From Chloracidobacterium sp. (lineage in GTDB: Bacteria > Acidobacteriota > Blastocatellia > Chloracidobacteriales > Chloracidobacteriaceae): a DNA stretch of 64,000 nucleotides. A model generated the notes under the pieces. That model was given only the letters and a program-made list of their open reading frames with translations, ran no database searches and was not told where the DNA came from. The position numbers were made by a program, and so were the translations under genes. The first letter of the stretch is position 1. Each line of letters opens with the position of its first letter. Of the stretch, positions 37,747 to 47,139 are shown piece after piece. The DNA lies in NCBI GenBank assembly GCA_025057975.1, contig JANWUV010000007.1, positions 143,433 to 207,432 on the forward strand. The letters run 5' to 3'.

Positions 37747-37768
37747 TTGGAAGCCGCGATAGTGCAGC

Positions 37769-38038
37769 TCAGCGCAAGGCGGCGACCCTCGGAATGTACG
37801 CCATGACCTGTTGGGTGAACGTGATCAACTGCGTGAACGTCCAACTGCCGAAGAAAATCAAGGTAAGGATGGTGGCGATCATCTTTGGCACGAACGTCAG
37901 GGTTTGTTCCTGAATTTGCGTCAGCGCCTGCAACAGGCTAATGACCAGCCCCACGATGAGACTGACGGTCAACGCCGGCAGCGACAGAAGCAAAATCAAC
38001 CAGAGCGTCTGATTGGCAAGCGTTAGAAACGTCTGCAT
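37769..38038 (-). CDS. sctS: type III export apparatus protein SctS/FliQ
   Basis: An 89-residue membrane protein with two helices separated by the family motif QIQEQTLTFVPK, preceded by GLVISLLQALT. It forms the export gate with SctR and SctT. The gene follows sctR on the minus strand after 24 bases and ends the operon. Confidence 0.93.
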   Translation of the reverse strand: MQTFLTLANQTLWLILLLSLPALTVSLIVGLVISLLQALTQIQEQTLTFVPKMIATILTLIFFGSWTFTQLITFTQQVMAYIPRVAALR

Positions 38039-38062
38039 AGGCGTACCTTGGCGCGAAAGCCG

Positions 38063-38827
38063 TCAAGCGTAACTCACCACAAGATTCTGGATGAGCGTCA
38101 CCCAGCCTTTGACCAACACAAAAAGCAACAACTTGAAAGGCAGCGAGATGATCGTCGGCGAAAGCATGAACATCCCCATCGCCTGAAGGATGTTCGACAC
38201 CAGCATGTCAATGACGAGAAACGGAATAAACAGCAGGAAGCCAATCTGAAACGCCTCCGTCAGTTGGCTGGTGACGAACGCCGGAACAACAACGCGAAAA
38301 TCGCGGGCGGTAATGGCGTTTGGGTCCTTGCCGTTCTTTTGCGCCAGCCGCTGCGCCAATCCCAGAAACAACCGGCGGTCGGCTTCGTGGGCGTTGCGTT
38401 CGAGAAAGGCCCGCAGCGGTTCCTTGCCCTTATCAAGCGCCTTGAAGAGGGTTTCGGCGCGCATTTCCGTAAAGACCGGCGCTGTGGCGTCCGACAGGCC
38501 GGCTTCTTCCAGCATCTTCTCGGCCACCGGCGCCATAATGAAGATGGTCAAAATGAGCGAAATGCCCGTGATGACCTGATTGGGTGGAATCTGCTGTGTG
38601 CCGAGCGCGTTTCTCAAAATGGAGAGCACGACGGAAATCTTTACAAACGAGGTCATCATGATGAGCGCGAAGGGAGCGAGCGCGAGCGCACCCAGTGTCA
38701 CCACCAAGACCACCGGATTCGCCTGCACCGGCCCCTGCGCCATCGCCGCCGACGACGATCCGACGCTGCAACCCACCAGTAGGAAGAATACGGCGACAAC
38801 CTTGAGCAGACGCGCACGTAACGGCAT
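38063..38827 (-). CDS. sctR: type III export apparatus protein SctR/FliP
   Basis: A 254-residue membrane protein of the export gate. The core has SFVKISVVLSILRNALGTQQIPPNQV and the C-terminal LTEAFQIGFLLFIPFLVIDMLVSNIL and SPTIISLPFKLLLFVLVKGW, all diagnostic of FliP/SctR. It begins with a signal-peptide-like segment (RARLLKVVAVFFLLVGC), a trait of flagellar FliP rather than most injectisome SctR. ATG at 38827 has AGGAAAG in front and follows the FliO-like gene after 8 bases. Confidence 0.93.
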   Translation of the reverse strand: MPLRARLLKVVAVFFLLVGCSVGSSSAAMAQGPVQANPVVLVVTLGALALAPFALIMMTSFVKISVVLSILRNALGTQQIPPNQVITGISLILTIFIMAPVAEKMLEEAGLSDATAPVFTEMRAETLFKALDKGKEPLRAFLERNAHEADRRLFLGLAQRLAQKNGKDPNAITARDFRVVVPAFVTSQLTEAFQIGFLLFIPFLVIDMLVSNILQAMGMFMLSPTIISLPFKLLLFVLVKGWVTLIQNLVVSYA

Positions 38828-38835
38828 GGCTTTCC

Positions 38836-39237
38836 TCACTTTCGCAGAAACCACCGGCCGACGGCCTGCGCGAACGGCGGCAGCGGCGGTGCAGTCTCGC
38901 GGGCGGCCAACGCCTGCTCCACAGCCGCCGCATCCAGCGTTTCGATTATCTGAAGGCCGGCCTCGGACGCGCCGACCAGCAGGTACTTTCCGTTGACTTC
39001 AATGACGTATAGCGTACGGCGGGGTTCAAGCGGAAGGGCGTCCACAACGTGGACAAGACCGGCCGACCGCCGCAGCCCAAGACCGCCCAGCTTCGGCAGG
39101 ATCACGCGCAGCGTCACGTAGGCGACGGCGCAGACTATCCCCAGCGCGGCGAGCGTTTGAAGCAACGCCCAAAAGAAACCGCTGCCGGCCGGCGGGGGCG
39201 GCTCCACGGCGCTTTGCCATCCAACCAGCGCCAGCAT
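38836..39237 (-). CDS. FliO-like protein
   Basis: A 133-residue single-pass membrane protein: a short N-terminus, the TM helix FFWALLQTLAALGIVCAVAYVTLRVI, then a cytoplasmic beta domain with LVHVVDALPLEPRRTLYVIEVNGKYLLVGASEAGLQIIETLD (recognisable pieces: PLEPRRTLYVIEV, KYLLVGASE). This is the FliO layout, the assembly chaperone for FliP in flagella, which injectisomes normally lack. It sits between sctQ and sctR with 5- and 8-base gaps. Confidence 0.82.
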   Translation of the reverse strand: MLALVGWQSAVEPPPPAGSGFFWALLQTLAALGIVCAVAYVTLRVILPKLGGLGLRRSAGLVHVVDALPLEPRRTLYVIEVNGKYLLVGASEAGLQIIETLDAAAVEQALAARETAPPLPPFAQAVGRWFLRK

Positions 39238-39242
39238 CGCAC

Positions 39243-40556
39243 CTAGCTCCGGGCTTGAGTGATACGGACGCCCAAACGTCCCTCGATATCCACCAGTTCC
39301 CCACGCGCAATCGGGCGGCCGTCAAGCGTCAGCGTCACCGGATCGGTCGGCTTACAGCCAAGTTCCAGAACGTGGCCGACGCGCAACTGCGCAACTTCCT
39401 CCAAACGCATTCGGCGCGCGGCCAGCTCAACGCGCACCGTGACGGTCAAATCGTCGAGCGCCACAGCCGGCGCGGCGGTTTCCTCTACAGGCATGGCGAC
39501 ATTCTCCTCAAGCAGCGACAGCGGCGACGCCGGCAGAAGGTCTCGGACAATCAGGCGCAGTGTATCGTCAAAGTCGCCGAAGAGCCTCAGGTTTTCCGTT
39601 CCGCCAACCGTGACGCTGCCGGCCTCGCCCGGTTGAAGCACGGATTGTATCGTTTCCAAAACGACGAAGTCGCCGACTTCAAGCGTCTGCAACTCCCGGT
39701 AGGCGGCTTCAAAAGCTCCGACCTCCACCGCCATGGGCAGCGTCGGTTGGAGTTTTGCCAACTCCGCCAGACGTTTTTGGCGAATCAGCGCCAAGGCCGG
39801 GTCGGTAAGCGGCCGCGCCATCACCCGGCTGGCGAGCGTCCGCAGGGCGGACAGGGCAGCGGCGTCAAAGATAAATTCCGCAAAACCAACAACTTCCGCA
39901 AACTTCATGCTGACGGCCCCAACCAGCCGGCGGGTTGGCGCGTTGGGATCGGATGTAGCGGAGAGAAAGTGTCCGTATGACAGCCACCGCGCACAGGAGG
40001 TCAAGCGCAACGCCGGTTCGCCGAGAAAAGCGTTGACGTCCCAGGCCATGGCAAGCAACAAAAACTCCAGCGCCGCCGCCTCAGCCGAGGACACTTGGCG
40101 CACGCTGTCGGGCGGCGTCCCGCTCCCACCCAGCATGCGCTCAACAAGCGCCGCCGCGAAACCGGCGTCGGTTTGCAAAAACACGGCGGCGTCACCCTGA
40201 CCGACGCCCAAAGTGGCGCAAAAACGGCGGTCTTCGGTGGCGCGACCAAGCTCGTTGGCGGCGACTTCGGCTAGACCAAAGGAGCTTATCCCGAACAGTT
40301 CCGGCGGCGTTCGTAAAATGGTTAGCAGCCGCGGGGCGGCCGCGCGAAACATCGCTCCAAACAGCCAAGTTGGAGCACCGCCTAATTCACGCCCGGAAGC
40401 CGCCTCGACCTGCGTTAGTTTAGGCAGCGCGTCGTACCAGCGCCGCTCACGCGGCGGCTCTGTTTCCGGCGCCGCCGCCACTTCCTCTTCGTCCGGCGCG
40501 ACAACAGGCTGGGCGAAAAGGTCGAAAGCAAACGGATCGTCCGGGACCTCACTCAT
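39243..40556 (-). CDS. sctQ: type III cytoplasmic ring protein SctQ/FliM-FliN-like (two SpoA domains)
   Basis: A 437-residue protein and first gene of the sctQ-fliO-sctR-sctS operon. The middle has a FliM-like part (PPELFGISSFGLAEVAANELG, then the 'sorting' domain), followed by two SpoA domains: one at LPMAVEVGAFEAAYRELQTLEVGDFVVLE and the C-terminal one at VTVRVELAARRMRLEEVAQLRVGHVLELG (diagnostic pieces LEVGDFVVL and LRVGHVLELG). It forms the cytoplasmic sorting platform or C-ring. The double SpoA arrangement equals long SctQ and differs from the split FliM/FliN of flagella. Confidence 0.87.
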   Translation of the reverse strand: MSEVPDDPFAFDLFAQPVVAPDEEEVAAAPETEPPRERRWYDALPKLTQVEAASGRELGGAPTWLFGAMFRAAAPRLLTILRTPPELFGISSFGLAEVAANELGRATEDRRFCATLGVGQGDAAVFLQTDAGFAAALVERMLGGSGTPPDSVRQVSSAEAAALEFLLLAMAWDVNAFLGEPALRLTSCARWLSYGHFLSATSDPNAPTRRLVGAVSMKFAEVVGFAEFIFDAAALSALRTLASRVMARPLTDPALALIRQKRLAELAKLQPTLPMAVEVGAFEAAYRELQTLEVGDFVVLETIQSVLQPGEAGSVTVGGTENLRLFGDFDDTLRLIVRDLLPASPLSLLEENVAMPVEETAAPAVALDDLTVTVRVELAARRMRLEEVAQLRVGHVLELGCKPTDPVTLTLDGRPIARGELVDIEGRLGVRITQARS

Positions 40557-40618
40557 GGCGCTTCCACCTTATCCCCCACTCGCTAAACCAACCGGCTAGG
40601 CCGGCGCTTACTAGGTGC

Positions 40619-41824
40619 TTATAACGTGCGCGTCACCAATGCCAGAATTGCGTCGCGTTCGGCTTTGACCGGGTTGAACGACAAGCAGATGTCTTCAAGC
40701 GTCAAATCCGTGACAGCCGCAGCCGTGTCGGGGTCAGTCGGCACGCCGACTTCACGATACTGCGCAGGCACACCGCATCGCTGCTTCAAGGCGCGCACGG
40801 CCGCAATCCCCGCCTCCGCTAACGCCTCCGTGGATTGTCCGACATCCTTCACGCCCAAGGCGCGGGCGACGGCGGCGTAGTACGCCGCCACGGCCGGCAG
40901 ATTGAACTCCATCACAAAGGGTAAGGCAATCGCATTCGACAAGCCGTGGTGAATGCCGAAGAGTGCACCCACCGAATGGGCAATGGCGTGGACAGCGCCA
41001 ACCGGCGAGTTGGAAAACGCCATGGCAGCCATCGTCGCCGCGTACTGCATTTTGGCGCGGGCCTCCGTCGGCCCAGTTTCCTGCATAGCGGCTTCAAGGT
41101 TGTCGGCGATGAGTTCAATCGCGCCCAGCGCCAGCGCCGCCGAAATTGGTTCGCGCTCTGCACAGGAATAGGCTTCAATCGCGTGGGTAAGGGCGTCAAA
41201 GCCCGTCCACGCAACCAGTTTGGCTGGTAGCGTGGCGACCATGTTGGGATCGAGCACCGCCATGCGCGGGAAAAGAAACGGGCTGCCGATGGTCAGCTTG
41301 CGTCGCCGTATGTTGTCCTTGACGACGGCGGCCAGCGTCACTTCGCTCCCCGTGCCGACGGTCGTCGGAATGGCGATGATGGGCGTAATGGGTCCTGGCA
41401 CCATAAAGCCGCCCTCATAGTCGCCGGCTTCGCCGCCGTAGGCTGCAATCACCGCCGCAATCTTGGCCGTGTCCATGACGCTTCCGCCGCCAAGCGCCAC
41501 GATGAGTGAAACTTCCTGTTCATTGAGCTTCGCGGCGGCCTGCTTGACAAACTCCGTGTCCGATTCAGGTGGTACGTCGGCGATGACGGCGACAATTGTG
41601 TAATCCGAGTCGGCGAACGCCTGCCGGACAACATCAAGCAAGCCGACCGCCGCCACCCCGGGGTCGGTGAAGACGGCGACCCGCGTTCGTTCGGCCAGAT
41701 CGGGCGCAAGTTGGAGTTCAATCGTCAGGTTGCCGACCTTGCCGACGCCGTACTTGATTTCGGTCGGCGCAACGAAGGTGGCGTCGGGTCGGGTCAGGGG
41801 CGGGTTGCCGGTGATGAAACCCAT
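40619..41824 (-). CDS. iron-containing alcohol dehydrogenase
   Basis: A 401-residue group-III (Fe-ADH) dehydrogenase. The NAD(P) site has the family GGGS motif (LIVALGGGSVMDTAK) and TTVGTGSEVT; the metal ligands are in DALTHAIEAYSC and GAVHAIAHSVGALFGIHHGLSNAI (His residues of AHSVG and GIHHG). It reduces aldehydes or oxidises primary alcohols; the substrate is not predictable. ATG at 41824 is fixed by AGGAAG a few bases upstream. The gene stands alone downstream of the sctQ operon start, on the same strand. Confidence 0.92.
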   Translation of the reverse strand: MGFITGNPPLTRPDATFVAPTEIKYGVGKVGNLTIELQLAPDLAERTRVAVFTDPGVAAVGLLDVVRQAFADSDYTIVAVIADVPPESDTEFVKQAAAKLNEQEVSLIVALGGGSVMDTAKIAAVIAAYGGEAGDYEGGFMVPGPITPIIAIPTTVGTGSEVTLAAVVKDNIRRRKLTIGSPFLFPRMAVLDPNMVATLPAKLVAWTGFDALTHAIEAYSCAEREPISAALALGAIELIADNLEAAMQETGPTEARAKMQYAATMAAMAFSNSPVGAVHAIAHSVGALFGIHHGLSNAIALPFVMEFNLPAVAAYYAAVARALGVKDVGQSTEALAEAGIAAVRALKQRCGVPAQYREVGVPTDPDTAAAVTDLTLEDICLSFNPVKAERDAILALVTRTL

Positions 41825-41941
41825 TGGAACTTCCTCGGTTGCTGTGAGTGAACCGGCGCCGGCGGCGGACGCCCTGCGCCGTGCGCGCACTATACCGTAG
41901 CGTCTAGCAAACGCACAGTGCGCGGCTACGCAGCGGCGGAA

Positions 41942-43036
41942 CTACTCGGCCAGCGTCTCGACCGGATCGAGCCGCGCTGCACGCCACGCCGGATACAACG
42001 CTCCCAACGCCGTGCTCGCCAAACTGATCAGGGCGGCGAAGCCCAGCCAGCGAAGTTCGATTTCCGGCCGTAAAGCCGTCAATGCCGTAATGCCGGCGAC
42101 CGCCGCGTAGGCTGCGCCGACACCTAGTGCAAAGCCGACCAGTCCGACAAGCAGCGCCTCGGCTTCAATCGCCTGAATAATCCACCACGGCGACGCGCCC
42201 AGTGATTTCAGAATGCCGATGTCGCGTTTGCGCTCAGCGACGGTGGTGTACATCGTCAGAAAAACAAACGTCACGCCGACGGCGACCGCCAGCCCAATGA
42301 CCAGCTTGAGAAACGTGTTGAGCGCCGGAATGCCCTGCGCGTAGGCGGCCGGCAGGTCGCGGACGAGAATCACCGTGTTGTCGGGCAGTTCATCCTGAAT
42401 GCGGGCGGCGACAGCTTCCTGTTCGTCCGGCTTGGCGCACTTAACGTAGATGAACGTGCAGCGTTCCGGCGCAGCCAACAGCTTCTGCATCGTGTCAAGC
42501 CGCATCTTGAAGCGCGCCGTGCCGGCTTCCGGCGCGTAGACGCCGGCAATCCGAAACGACCGCTCGAACACCTTGACCGTGTCGCCAAGCTTAGCTCGGC
42601 GCGTACGGAGGAACTCCGCATCTACAACGGCGTCATATTCGTCCACTGGGGGCGTTCCCGCCTGCAAACGAACGCCGGTCAGGCGCGCATAGCTTTCCCA
42701 CTCGACACCCTCAACGATTTCCAGCCCGATGCCGTACTCGCTCGGCTTGAGGTATTGCCCGACTGGAGCGACATCGGCGACGCCGGCGATTTGCCGCAGG
42801 CGGTCGGCGTACTGAATCGGCATGACGAGAGCTGAGGTTGAAGTCAAGCTGAACTCGCGCCAGAACATGAGTTCGGCCTGAACATTGGTTTCGCGTTGGG
42901 CGCGGCTGCGCTGAGAGCCGTTGACGAGACCAGCGTTAACGAGAATGAGCGTCACGGCCAGCGCAACGCCGAAAGCGCTGAGCGCCGTCCGTACCGGCCG
43001 GTGGCGTAGGTTTGACCAGACAAGGTGGAGCAGCAT
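41942..43036 (-). CDS. ABC transporter permease, FtsX/MacB type
   Basis: A 364-residue membrane protein with the MacB layout: N-terminal TM (ALSAFGVALAVTLILVNAGL), a large periplasmic domain of about 200 residues, and three C-terminal TMs including FLKLVIGLAVAVGVTFVFLTMYTTVAERKRDIGILKSLGAS (key piece ERKRDIGILKSLGAS). The ATPase partner is not next to it; the preceding gene on the strand is a methyltransferase 14 bases upstream. The substrate, perhaps a lipoprotein or peptide, is unknown. Confidence 0.9.
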   Translation of the reverse strand: MLLHLVWSNLRHRPVRTALSAFGVALAVTLILVNAGLVNGSQRSRAQRETNVQAELMFWREFSLTSTSALVMPIQYADRLRQIAGVADVAPVGQYLKPSEYGIGLEIVEGVEWESYARLTGVRLQAGTPPVDEYDAVVDAEFLRTRRAKLGDTVKVFERSFRIAGVYAPEAGTARFKMRLDTMQKLLAAPERCTFIYVKCAKPDEQEAVAARIQDELPDNTVILVRDLPAAYAQGIPALNTFLKLVIGLAVAVGVTFVFLTMYTTVAERKRDIGILKSLGASPWWIIQAIEAEALLVGLVGFALGVGAAYAAVAGITALTALRPEIELRWLGFAALISLASTALGALYPAWRAARLDPVETLAE

Positions 43037-43050
43037 ACGAAAGGCCGGCG

Positions 43051-43803
43051 TTAGGGCTTACGGCCGATGAGGATGACCCGGCGTGAGGCGTCCGGCACGT
43101 ATGGCGACAGGTCATAGTCGCCGAAAACCGCCTCCACGTGCAAACCCGACGCTGCAAAGAAGCTTTGCAGCGTCGGCAGACGGATGTCCTTGACGCGCTC
43201 GACGAAGCGAAAGCGTCGCCCGGCGTCCTCAAAGGTGATGGTTTTGAGGATGAAGCCGTCCGCATACTCGCGTCGGATTTCAAAGCGAATGCCGCCAATG
43301 ACTTGAACGCTGAAGGGCGTCAGACGCGGCACGATCCAGTGGGCGTTGAGAAAATCGAGAACAAAGCAGCCGCCCGGATCAAGGGCCTGCGCAGCGGCGG
43401 CGACGACGCGGGCGTTTTCGGCGTCATCCGCGAAATAACCAAAGCTAGTGAACATGTTGAGGGCGCAGCGGTAGCCGCCCACGGCGAACGGCCGGCGCAT
43501 GTCGTGAACGTGAAATCGAAGCCTCTCCCCGGCATACCGTTGAGCGACGGCGATACAGGCCAGGGAAATGTCAAAGGCGTCCACGTCGAGACCGTGTTCG
43601 TGCAGGCAGACGGCGTGGCGGCCGCGGCCGCAGCCGATGTCAAGCACGCGGTCGCCAGGACGCAGCGCCAAGTGACGGACGAGGTTGGCGATGAATAGGC
43701 AGGCCTCGGTTTCGTCCCGGTGGTGATAAAGCAGGGCGTAGTACGGCGTTCCAAACCAATCGTCACCGTTGGCTTGTGGGGCGGGTGATTCCGGCTGCGT
43801 CAT
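43051..43803 (-). CDS. class I SAM-dependent methyltransferase
   Basis: A 250-residue Rossmann-fold methyltransferase with motif I VLDIGCGRGRHAVCL, motif II acidic DAFDISLACI, motif IV-like FTSFGYFADDAENARVV and GGCFVLDFLN. The fold is clear, the acceptor is not. It is 14 bases upstream of the ABC permease gene and probably co-transcribed with it. Confidence 0.9.
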   Translation of the reverse strand: MTQPESPAPQANGDDWFGTPYYALLYHHRDETEACLFIANLVRHLALRPGDRVLDIGCGRGRHAVCLHEHGLDVDAFDISLACIAVAQRYAGERLRFHVHDMRRPFAVGGYRCALNMFTSFGYFADDAENARVVAAAAQALDPGGCFVLDFLNAHWIVPRLTPFSVQVIGGIRFEIRREYADGFILKTITFEDAGRRFRFVERVKDIRLPTLQSFFAASGLHVEAVFGDYDLSPYVPDASRRVILIGRKP

Positions 43804-43983
43804 CGGATGAAAAGCTACCGAGAGTTAGTCGGCAGGCGCAAGTCGTCAGCGGACGGCCGTCGCCGAAGCCGGCGGTTTGGGTTTTGCAACATGGCGTTGA
43901 AACGATGGTTCGTGTACATTGCCCGGAATGCAACAGGCTTGCCTTGAGCAACGACATCACTTGTGGGTTGGGAGGTGTCCGGC

Positions 43984-44376
43984 ATGCGTGGGTTATCCGG
44001 GTTGGTCGGCGTCGGCTGTTTTCTCGCGGGGCTTTACGGGCTGGGACGCAAAATCGTTCTGACCGCCGGCGACAGTACGGTGTACTACAGCTCGCGCTGG
44101 GGCTGGTGGTACGGCTGGTGGTACGGCGTTGCCGCCGCTGGTACGGTGTTGCTGGCGATAGCCGGTTTGTTGGCCGTCGTCTTCCTTCGTGGACAAGCGC
44201 GCTGGATTGGCGGCGGGTTGCTGGCGTTGAGTGGCGTTCTTGTGGTCTTTTCAGGACGCGCCGTGTTGCTGCCCACAACCTTGTTCGAGTTTTTAGTGTC
44301 GGCTTTCCTGATGGCAATTGGCGTCAAGCTGTCTCTGAACTCGACGCTCGCCAACCGTGGCGTCGGCTACTACTAG
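43984..44376 (+). CDS. small membrane protein, unknown function
   Basis: A 130-residue protein with three or four hydrophobic stretches (LSGLVGVGCFLAGLYGLG; VAAAGTVLLAIAGLLAVVFL; WIGGGLLALSGVLVVFSGRAVLL; FEFLVSAFLMAIGVKLSL) and an aromatic segment YYSSRWGWWYGWWYG between the first two. GGGAGGTG upstream of ATG 43984 is a strong ribosome site. No family recognised. Followed by another membrane-protein gene after 26 bases. Confidence 0.7.
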   Translation: MRGLSGLVGVGCFLAGLYGLGRKIVLTAGDSTVYYSSRWGWWYGWWYGVAAAGTVLLAIAGLLAVVFLRGQARWIGGGLLALSGVLVVFSGRAVLLPTTLFEFLVSAFLMAIGVKLSLNSTLANRGVGYY

Positions 44377-44402
44377 GTCTCGACGACGCGAGTGGCCGGG
44401 CA

Positions 44403-44972
44403 ATGAACCCCTACTTTTGGAACGGACTTCAACACGCACTGGCCGGTCTGGGGTGCGCGTGGGCCTTTTTCTCGCTCGTGAGGTCGGCCGGCTCTGACCC
44501 GGCGGCGACGGCGTCTGCTTCTCCGAACCGGCAAGCGAGCCGGCTGTGGTTTTGGTTTGCGCTAGTCATGGGTTCCAGCGCGTTGTTTTTTCTCCCGACG
44601 CATATTGATCGTCCGGGAACGTGGGTCAACCGGCTCTGGCAATTCACTCACTACCCCGTCCCGGACTGGGACATCCTGTGGCTTGGGATGCCATGGCATC
44701 GGTGGTTTCTGACCCACTCCGCAATCTTGCCCTTCGCCGTTCTCGGGCTGACGTTTGAGCGCCGCCCGTGGCAGGCCGTCGGCTATGGGCTGGCGGTCGG
44801 TATGGCGAGCCATCTCGCTTGGGACGCCATCACGCAGAGCCACAGCACGCCGATTATCTTCCTGCCGAACATCTTGGCGCTGCGGGGCGACGGCGCGCGC
44901 GTGTGGCTGCTTGTCAATGCAGCGATCGCCTTTGGAGCCGCCGTTGCAACGGCGCGCAAACACTCGATGTAG
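44403..44972 (+). CDS. membrane protein, unknown function
   Basis: A 189-residue integral membrane protein with about five hydrophobic segments. It includes PTHIDRPGTWVNRLWQFTHYPVPDWD, LTHSAILPFAVLGL and ASHLAWDAITQSHS; the repeated His and Asp residues near membrane ends recall the YdjM/LexA-regulated membrane hydrolase class, but I would not assign it. ATG 44403 is chosen as it follows the previous membrane-protein stop closely; the same frame is open much further upstream only by overlap. Confidence 0.65.
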   Translation: MNPYFWNGLQHALAGLGCAWAFFSLVRSAGSDPAATASASPNRQASRLWFWFALVMGSSALFFLPTHIDRPGTWVNRLWQFTHYPVPDWDILWLGMPWHRWFLTHSAILPFAVLGLTFERRPWQAVGYGLAVGMASHLAWDAITQSHSTPIIFLPNILALRGDGARVWLLVNAAIAFGAAVATARKHSM

Positions 44973-45003
44973 CCGCTCGCTGCGGAAGGCGGTGCAACGT
45001 TCA

Positions 45004-46002
45004 ATGAGCAACATGCTCATTCCCGCAAAGGATTGTTCGCGCCGGCGCGTCCATCGGCTTTGCTTATGGGCGCTACTGTGCGGTGCGTCGGTTTTGGTGT
45101 TCGGCGGCTGCATGCGACCGAAACCGCCGGCTCAGCCGCCGCCAACATCCGCCGTGCGCGTTGTCACCGACGGCGCCGGCAAGGCCGTCACCGTCCCGGT
45201 GCGTCCGCAGCGAATTGTCTCGCAAACATTGGCGACGGATGAGCTCCTGCTGGCCATGCTGCCGCCGGAACGCCTTGTGGCGCTAAGCAGCCTCGCCGAC
45301 GATCCACGGTACAGCTACTGCGCCGACAAAGCCAAACTCGTCGCCGGGCGTTGCGGCGCCAGCGCAGAAGCCATTTTGCAACTCCGACCGGACCTAATTT
45401 TCGTAGCGAGCTATAGCCGAGCCGAACTTGTAGAACTCCTTAGCGCGAGCGGCGCGCCGGTTTATCGGTTCACGAAATTCAGTGGCCTCAATGACATCAA
45501 AGCTAACATCCGCGCGCTTGGCGAGGCCGTCGGCGAACCCGTTGCGGCTGCGAAACTTGTCGCCGACCTCGAACAACGCTTCGCGGCGCTGGCCGAGCGC
45601 GCTCGCCAACGCCGCCAACGCCCGCGTTTGATGTCGTTCGGCGCGTCATATTTCACGGCCGGTGCAGAGACGACGTTTGATGATCTGGTGCGCGCGGTCG
45701 GCGGCGTCAACGTGGCGGCGGAACAAGGCGTCGTCGGCTTCCGTCAAATCAGCCCGGAACAACTCATCCAGTGGAAGCCGGACTATGTGGTGACAGGCGC
45801 TGAACTGGGAAAAGAAGCCGATGCTCGGCAGCGGCTGTTGGACAACCCGGCGGTGGCGGTTGCCGTCGGACGTAACCCGCGTCGCATTATTGTCCTCGAA
45901 GGTCGCGCCCTGACGACCGTTTCCCAGCATCTCGCCGACGCCGCCGAGCATCTTGAAAAGCAACTTCTGCCGTTGTTGGAACAACCGGCCTCGGCAAATT
46001 GA
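45004..46002 (+). CDS. BtuF-like periplasmic substrate-binding lipoprotein
   Basis: A 332-residue protein with a lipoprotein signal (CLWALLCGASVLVFGGC, lipid Cys36) and the two-lobed helical-backbone metal-receptor fold of ABC importers for cobalamin, haem or ferric siderophores: VPVRPQRIVSQTLATDELLLAM, LRPDLIFVASYS, the helical linker IRALGEAVGEP and WKPDYVVTG. No permease or ATPase is in the neighbourhood, so it is an orphan binding protein in this window. The start could also be ATG 45013, three codons later. Confidence 0.85.
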   Translation: MSNMLIPAKDCSRRRVHRLCLWALLCGASVLVFGGCMRPKPPAQPPPTSAVRVVTDGAGKAVTVPVRPQRIVSQTLATDELLLAMLPPERLVALSSLADDPRYSYCADKAKLVAGRCGASAEAILQLRPDLIFVASYSRAELVELLSASGAPVYRFTKFSGLNDIKANIRALGEAVGEPVAAAKLVADLEQRFAALAERARQRRQRPRLMSFGASYFTAGAETTFDDLVRAVGGVNVAAEQGVVGFRQISPEQLIQWKPDYVVTGAELGKEADARQRLLDNPAVAVAVGRNPRRIIVLEGRALTTVSQHLADAAEHLEKQLLPLLEQPASAN

Positions 46003-46014
46003 GGACATCGCCTC

Positions 46015-46977
46015 ATGACGAACCGCCTTTGGCTCACGCTTGGACTCAGCGGCGCTCTCAGTGTTTTGGCGCTTACGCCGCTTGGTTACGGACAAGCCCC
46101 CGGCGGAACTGCAGCGGCGGTGGAGAACACCGCCGCCGTCGGCGCTTCCATCGCCCCGCCGTTCCCTATTCCACGGCCCTATCCGTTTACAGTTGGTGAA
46201 AAACTAACCTATGAGTTCAGCTTCTCGCGTTTCCCGCTGTACGGCAAGCTGGGCGAACTGGAACTGGCGGTGGTCGCCCCGGAGACGGTTCGGGAAACAA
46301 TGGATGCCTTGGCTTCCAAGCTCAGAACACCGGAAACAGCTGAACGCTGTCCAGCGCCGATTTCGCCGCCGGTTTTGGTGTTTCAGGCGCAGGCGCGGAC
46401 ACGGGGCTTTCTTCCGGCGCTCCTTCGTCTCGATATCCGCAACGACTATCTCTCGATTGTGGACGCCGCCGACTTAGGTCTTGTCCACAACGAACGCGCC
46501 CTGCGCAGTCGGCGGTGGGAGCGCTTGCAAATGACCTGCCAAGCGCGGACGGCGGCTCTGCGCACCATACTAGAACGCGACGGTGACGCGGCGTCGCCGG
46601 TCAAGGTGCGCACCTTGCCCAGTCGCGGCTGGACGACCGACCTGCAAACCTTCTGGCACGTCCTGCGCACCCAGCCACTGACGCCCGGCGTCACGATTCC
46701 TATGGTGCTAACCGAAGACGACCGTATTTACGACATCCCGGTGCTTATCACCAACGAGGTCGAAACGATTACGACTCGCGCCGGACGGTTTCGCGCACGC
46801 AAGCTTGACCTGAAAGCCTATGAGGCGGGCTTTACGCGCTATCAAGGGACGTTTTTTCTGTGGCTGACGGAAGACGCAGCGCGACTGCCGGTGCGAGTGC
46901 GGTTCAGAGCGCGCGGCGTAACCGTCACAGGGGACTTAGTTCGTTACACGCCGCCGCGCAGCGGCGCACGACGGTAA
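46015..46977 (+). CDS. DUF3108 exported protein
   Basis: A 320-residue protein with a signal peptide (MTNRLWLTLGLSGALSVLAL) and a DUF3108 domain: YPFTVGEKLTYEFSFSRFPLYGKLGELEL, the mid-section ERLQMTCQARTAALRTI and YQGTFFLWLTEDAARLPVRVRF (diagnostic bits GEKLTYEFSF and LWLTEDAARLPVRV). DUF3108 proteins are periplasmic beta-barrel-like lipocalins of unknown function. It starts 12 bases after the binding-protein gene and is likely co-transcribed. Confidence 0.83.
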   Translation: MTNRLWLTLGLSGALSVLALTPLGYGQAPGGTAAAVENTAAVGASIAPPFPIPRPYPFTVGEKLTYEFSFSRFPLYGKLGELELAVVAPETVRETMDALASKLRTPETAERCPAPISPPVLVFQAQARTRGFLPALLRLDIRNDYLSIVDAADLGLVHNERALRSRRWERLQMTCQARTAALRTILERDGDAASPVKVRTLPSRGWTTDLQTFWHVLRTQPLTPGVTIPMVLTEDDRIYDIPVLITNEVETITTRAGRFRARKLDLKAYEAGFTRYQGTFFLWLTEDAARLPVRVRFRARGVTVTGDLVRYTPPRSGARR

Positions 46978-47139
46978 GCGTCCTTCCCTGCCCCAACACG
47001 CAGGTTTACACCGCTCAGGACAACTTCCCCGGTCGAATCTCCAAAGCTGCGCATGCTGGTGGAAATGGACTAGAATGCCGTCCCGGAGCGACATGACCGG
47101 CGCGGCGCCAAGCCGAGCCGGGCGCGTCGGTAAATCTGC

